Below are positions 62,836 to 64,000 of a DNA stretch of 64,000 nucleotides, in pieces. How positions within the stretch are numbered: position 1 is the stretch's first letter; every line of letters starts with the position of its first letter. The position numbers were made by a program, and so were the translations under genes. The notes beneath the pieces are model-generated. The model saw only the letters and a list, made by a program, of their open reading frames with translations. It ran no database searches and was not told the origin of the DNA. Origin of the DNA: Trueperella bonasi (GTDB taxonomy: Bacteria; Actinomycetota; Actinomycetes; Actinomycetales; Actinomycetaceae); contig NZ_JAUSQX010000001.1 of NCBI RefSeq assembly GCF_030811535.1, positions 1,612,001 through 1,676,000 of the forward strand, given 5' to 3'.

Positions 62836-62918
62836 ACTTGGGCAAAGTGCCACCGGGGCCAAGCTCCGGCCTCCAAGCAAACCGATCAGGCAAGCTAACC
62901 GATGAGAAAGGTAACGTC

Positions 62919-63641
62919 ATGACACAGCCGGCCACACGGCGTCGAGTCCTTCTAAAGCTTTCCGGTGAAGTGTTCGGCGGTGGAGAGGTTGGGCTCGATA
63001 CGTCGGTGCTCACCCGCATCGCGGGGGAAATTAAGGCGGCTGCCGAGGATGAGATCGAGGTTGGCGTCGTCGTTGGCGGCGGGAACTTCTTCCGCGGTGT
63101 CGAGCTCCAAGAAGCCGGAATGGATCGTGCACGCGCCGACTATATGGGAATGCTCGGCACGGTGATTAATGCGGTTGCACTCCAAGATTTTCTGGAAAGT
63201 GCGGGTGTTCCCACCCGTGTCCAAAGCGCGATCACGATGGCTCAGGTTGCTGAGTCCTACATTCCGTTGCGCGCCATCCGCCATTTTGAAAAGGGCCGCG
63301 TTGTCATCTTTGGTGCGGGTGCGGGTATGCCGTACTTTTCAACGGACACGGTAGCCGCACAGCGAGCACTTGAACTGCGCTGCGATGAGCTTTTGGTAGG
63401 CAAAAATGGCGTGGACGGCGTTTACTCGGATGATCCGCGCACAAACCCGGACGCCGTCAAGTTGGATCACGTCACGTACGAAGACGCCCTTCGGCAAGGA
63501 TTGCGCGTGGTCGATGCCGCCGCCTTTTCGCTGTGCCAAGATAACGGTATGACCATGAGGGTGTTCGGAATGGTTGAGCCTGGAAACGTCACTCGCGCCC
63601 TTCGTGGTGAAGACATTGGAACATTGGTAACTAGGAACTGA
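62919..63641 (+). CDS. pyrH: UMP kinase
   Basis: Hexameric UMP kinase of the amino-acid-kinase fold, 240 residues, making UDP for nucleotide synthesis. [15 protein letters not shown] near the N-terminus, [35 protein letters not shown], and [11 protein letters not shown]-like [22 protein letters not shown] are intact, as is the [10 protein letters not shown] loop. ATG 62919 is chosen as the family start with GAGAAAGG upstream. frr follows after 6 bp, the usual pyrH-frr pair. Confidence 0.95.
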   Translation: MTQPATRRRVLLKLSGEVFGGGEVGLDTSVLTRIAGEIKAAAEDEIEVGVVVGGGNFFRGVELQEAGMDRARADYMGMLGTVINAVALQDFLESAGVPTRVQSAITMAQVAESYIPLRAIRHFEKGRVVIFGAGAGMPYFSTDTVAAQRALELRCDELLVGKNGVDGVYSDDPRTNPDAVKLDHVTYEDALRQGLRVVDAAAFSLCQDNGMTMRVFGMVEPGNVTRALRGEDIGTLVTRN

Positions 63642-63647
63642 GGACAC

Positions 63648-64000
63648 ATGATTGAAACAGCCCTGCTTGAAGCGGACGACAAGATGGATAAGTCCATCGA
63701 CGTGTTGCGTAACGAGTTTTCAAAGATCCGCTCTGGCCGCGCAAACCCGGAGCTCTTCACCTCGCTGATGGTGGATTATTACGGAGCGCCGACGCCGTTA
63801 CAGCAGCTCGCGTCCGTGACCGTTCCTGAAGCGCGGATGATCATCATCACCCCCTATGACCGCTCGGCTATGAAGGACATTGAGCGGGCCATCCAAGAAG
63901 CCGATCTTGGCGTGAACCCGACCGACGATGGCCAGGTATTGCGCATTAACCTTCCAGCGCTGACTGAAGAGCGCCGCAAGGAGTACGTCAAGCTCGCCCG
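63648..64000 (+). CDS. frr: Ribosome recycling factor (3' end outside window)
   Basis: The first 117 codons are present. The sequence [36 protein letters not shown] and [41 protein letters not shown] is typical RRF, which with EF-G splits the post-termination ribosome. The ATG at 63648 overlaps the pyrH region closely, with GAGGA upstream. The gene is cut by the window end. Confidence 0.95.
   Translation, partial: MIETALLEADDKMDKSIDVLRNEFSKIRSGRANPELFTSLMVDYYGAPTPLQQLASVTVPEARMIIITPYDRSAMKDIERAIQEADLGVNPTDDGQVLRINLPALTEERRKEYVKLA

Overview
The window is from a high-G+C Gram-positive bacterium (Actinomycetota). Evidence: the clpP1-clpP2-clpX block, a LysX-type fusion of a lipid lysyltransferase to lysyl-tRNA synthetase, an ileS T-box with a very short specifier hairpin, the lepB-rnhB-DUF2469-yraN-comM-dprA-xerC-rpsB-tsf order, and Ala/Glu-rich tails on S16 and S2. 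Moderate G+C and gene content suggest Actinomycetaceae (Arcanobacterium/Trueperella-like); that is inference, not a sequence match.

Layout. 1-2200: the end of an AAA ATPase gene, then tRNA-Gly, tRNA-Pro and tRNA-Glu among short repeats. 2.6-12 kb: LacI regulator and aldo/keto reductase, trigger factor, clpP1P2, clpX, an AroQ chorismate mutase and an acyl-CoA ligase; tig, clpP and clpX form a protein-quality-control block. 12-19 kb: valS, a shortened CofE-like gene, a deleted membrane-protein remnant, proC and a short-chain dehydrogenase. 19-22.2 kb is a decayed accessory patch: a broken RelB/YafQ toxin-antitoxin pair, a lipoprotein, a duplicated toxin 5' end and a twice-broken DUF4143 ATPase bracketed by tandem repeats. 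22-28.5 kb: hydrolase, DUF998 protein, lysX and a divergent esterase with a small membrane partner, probably concerned with membrane-lipid charge.

28.5-46.3 kb is mostly housekeeping: T-box-ileS-folC-ndk, a lone DhaL-like gene, smc, ftsY and ffh (chromosome organisation and the SRP pathway), a cation efflux protein, and rpsP-khpA-rimM-trmD-rplS, with TrmD fused to a GNAT domain. 46.3-47.6 kb holds a fossil siderophore-uptake locus: pieces of two FecCD permeases and a siderophore-interacting protein fused in one frame. 47.7-57.2 kb: lepB to tsf, with an M23 peptidase and a TRIC-like membrane protein on the opposite strand. 57.2-62.3 kb: an etfB-etfA-fixC-fixX electron-transfer operon and an MFS exporter lie between tsf and pyrH-frr; frr is cut by the window end.

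The most unusual non-coding signal is a set of intergenic loci with different sequences but a similar repeat period, usually 19-20 bp (23 bp at one). They sit beside tRNA genes, after fadD, on both sides of the dead DUF4143 ATPase, after rplS and inside the etf-fix locus. A separate hairpin-forming repeat (core TTTGAGCGTTC...TCGATGCTCGA) occurs at 6.5, 12.4, 20.5 and 34.6 kb. Several genes have a -10-like hexamer 6-7 nt before the start codon and no Shine-Dalgarno, suggesting leaderless transcripts.
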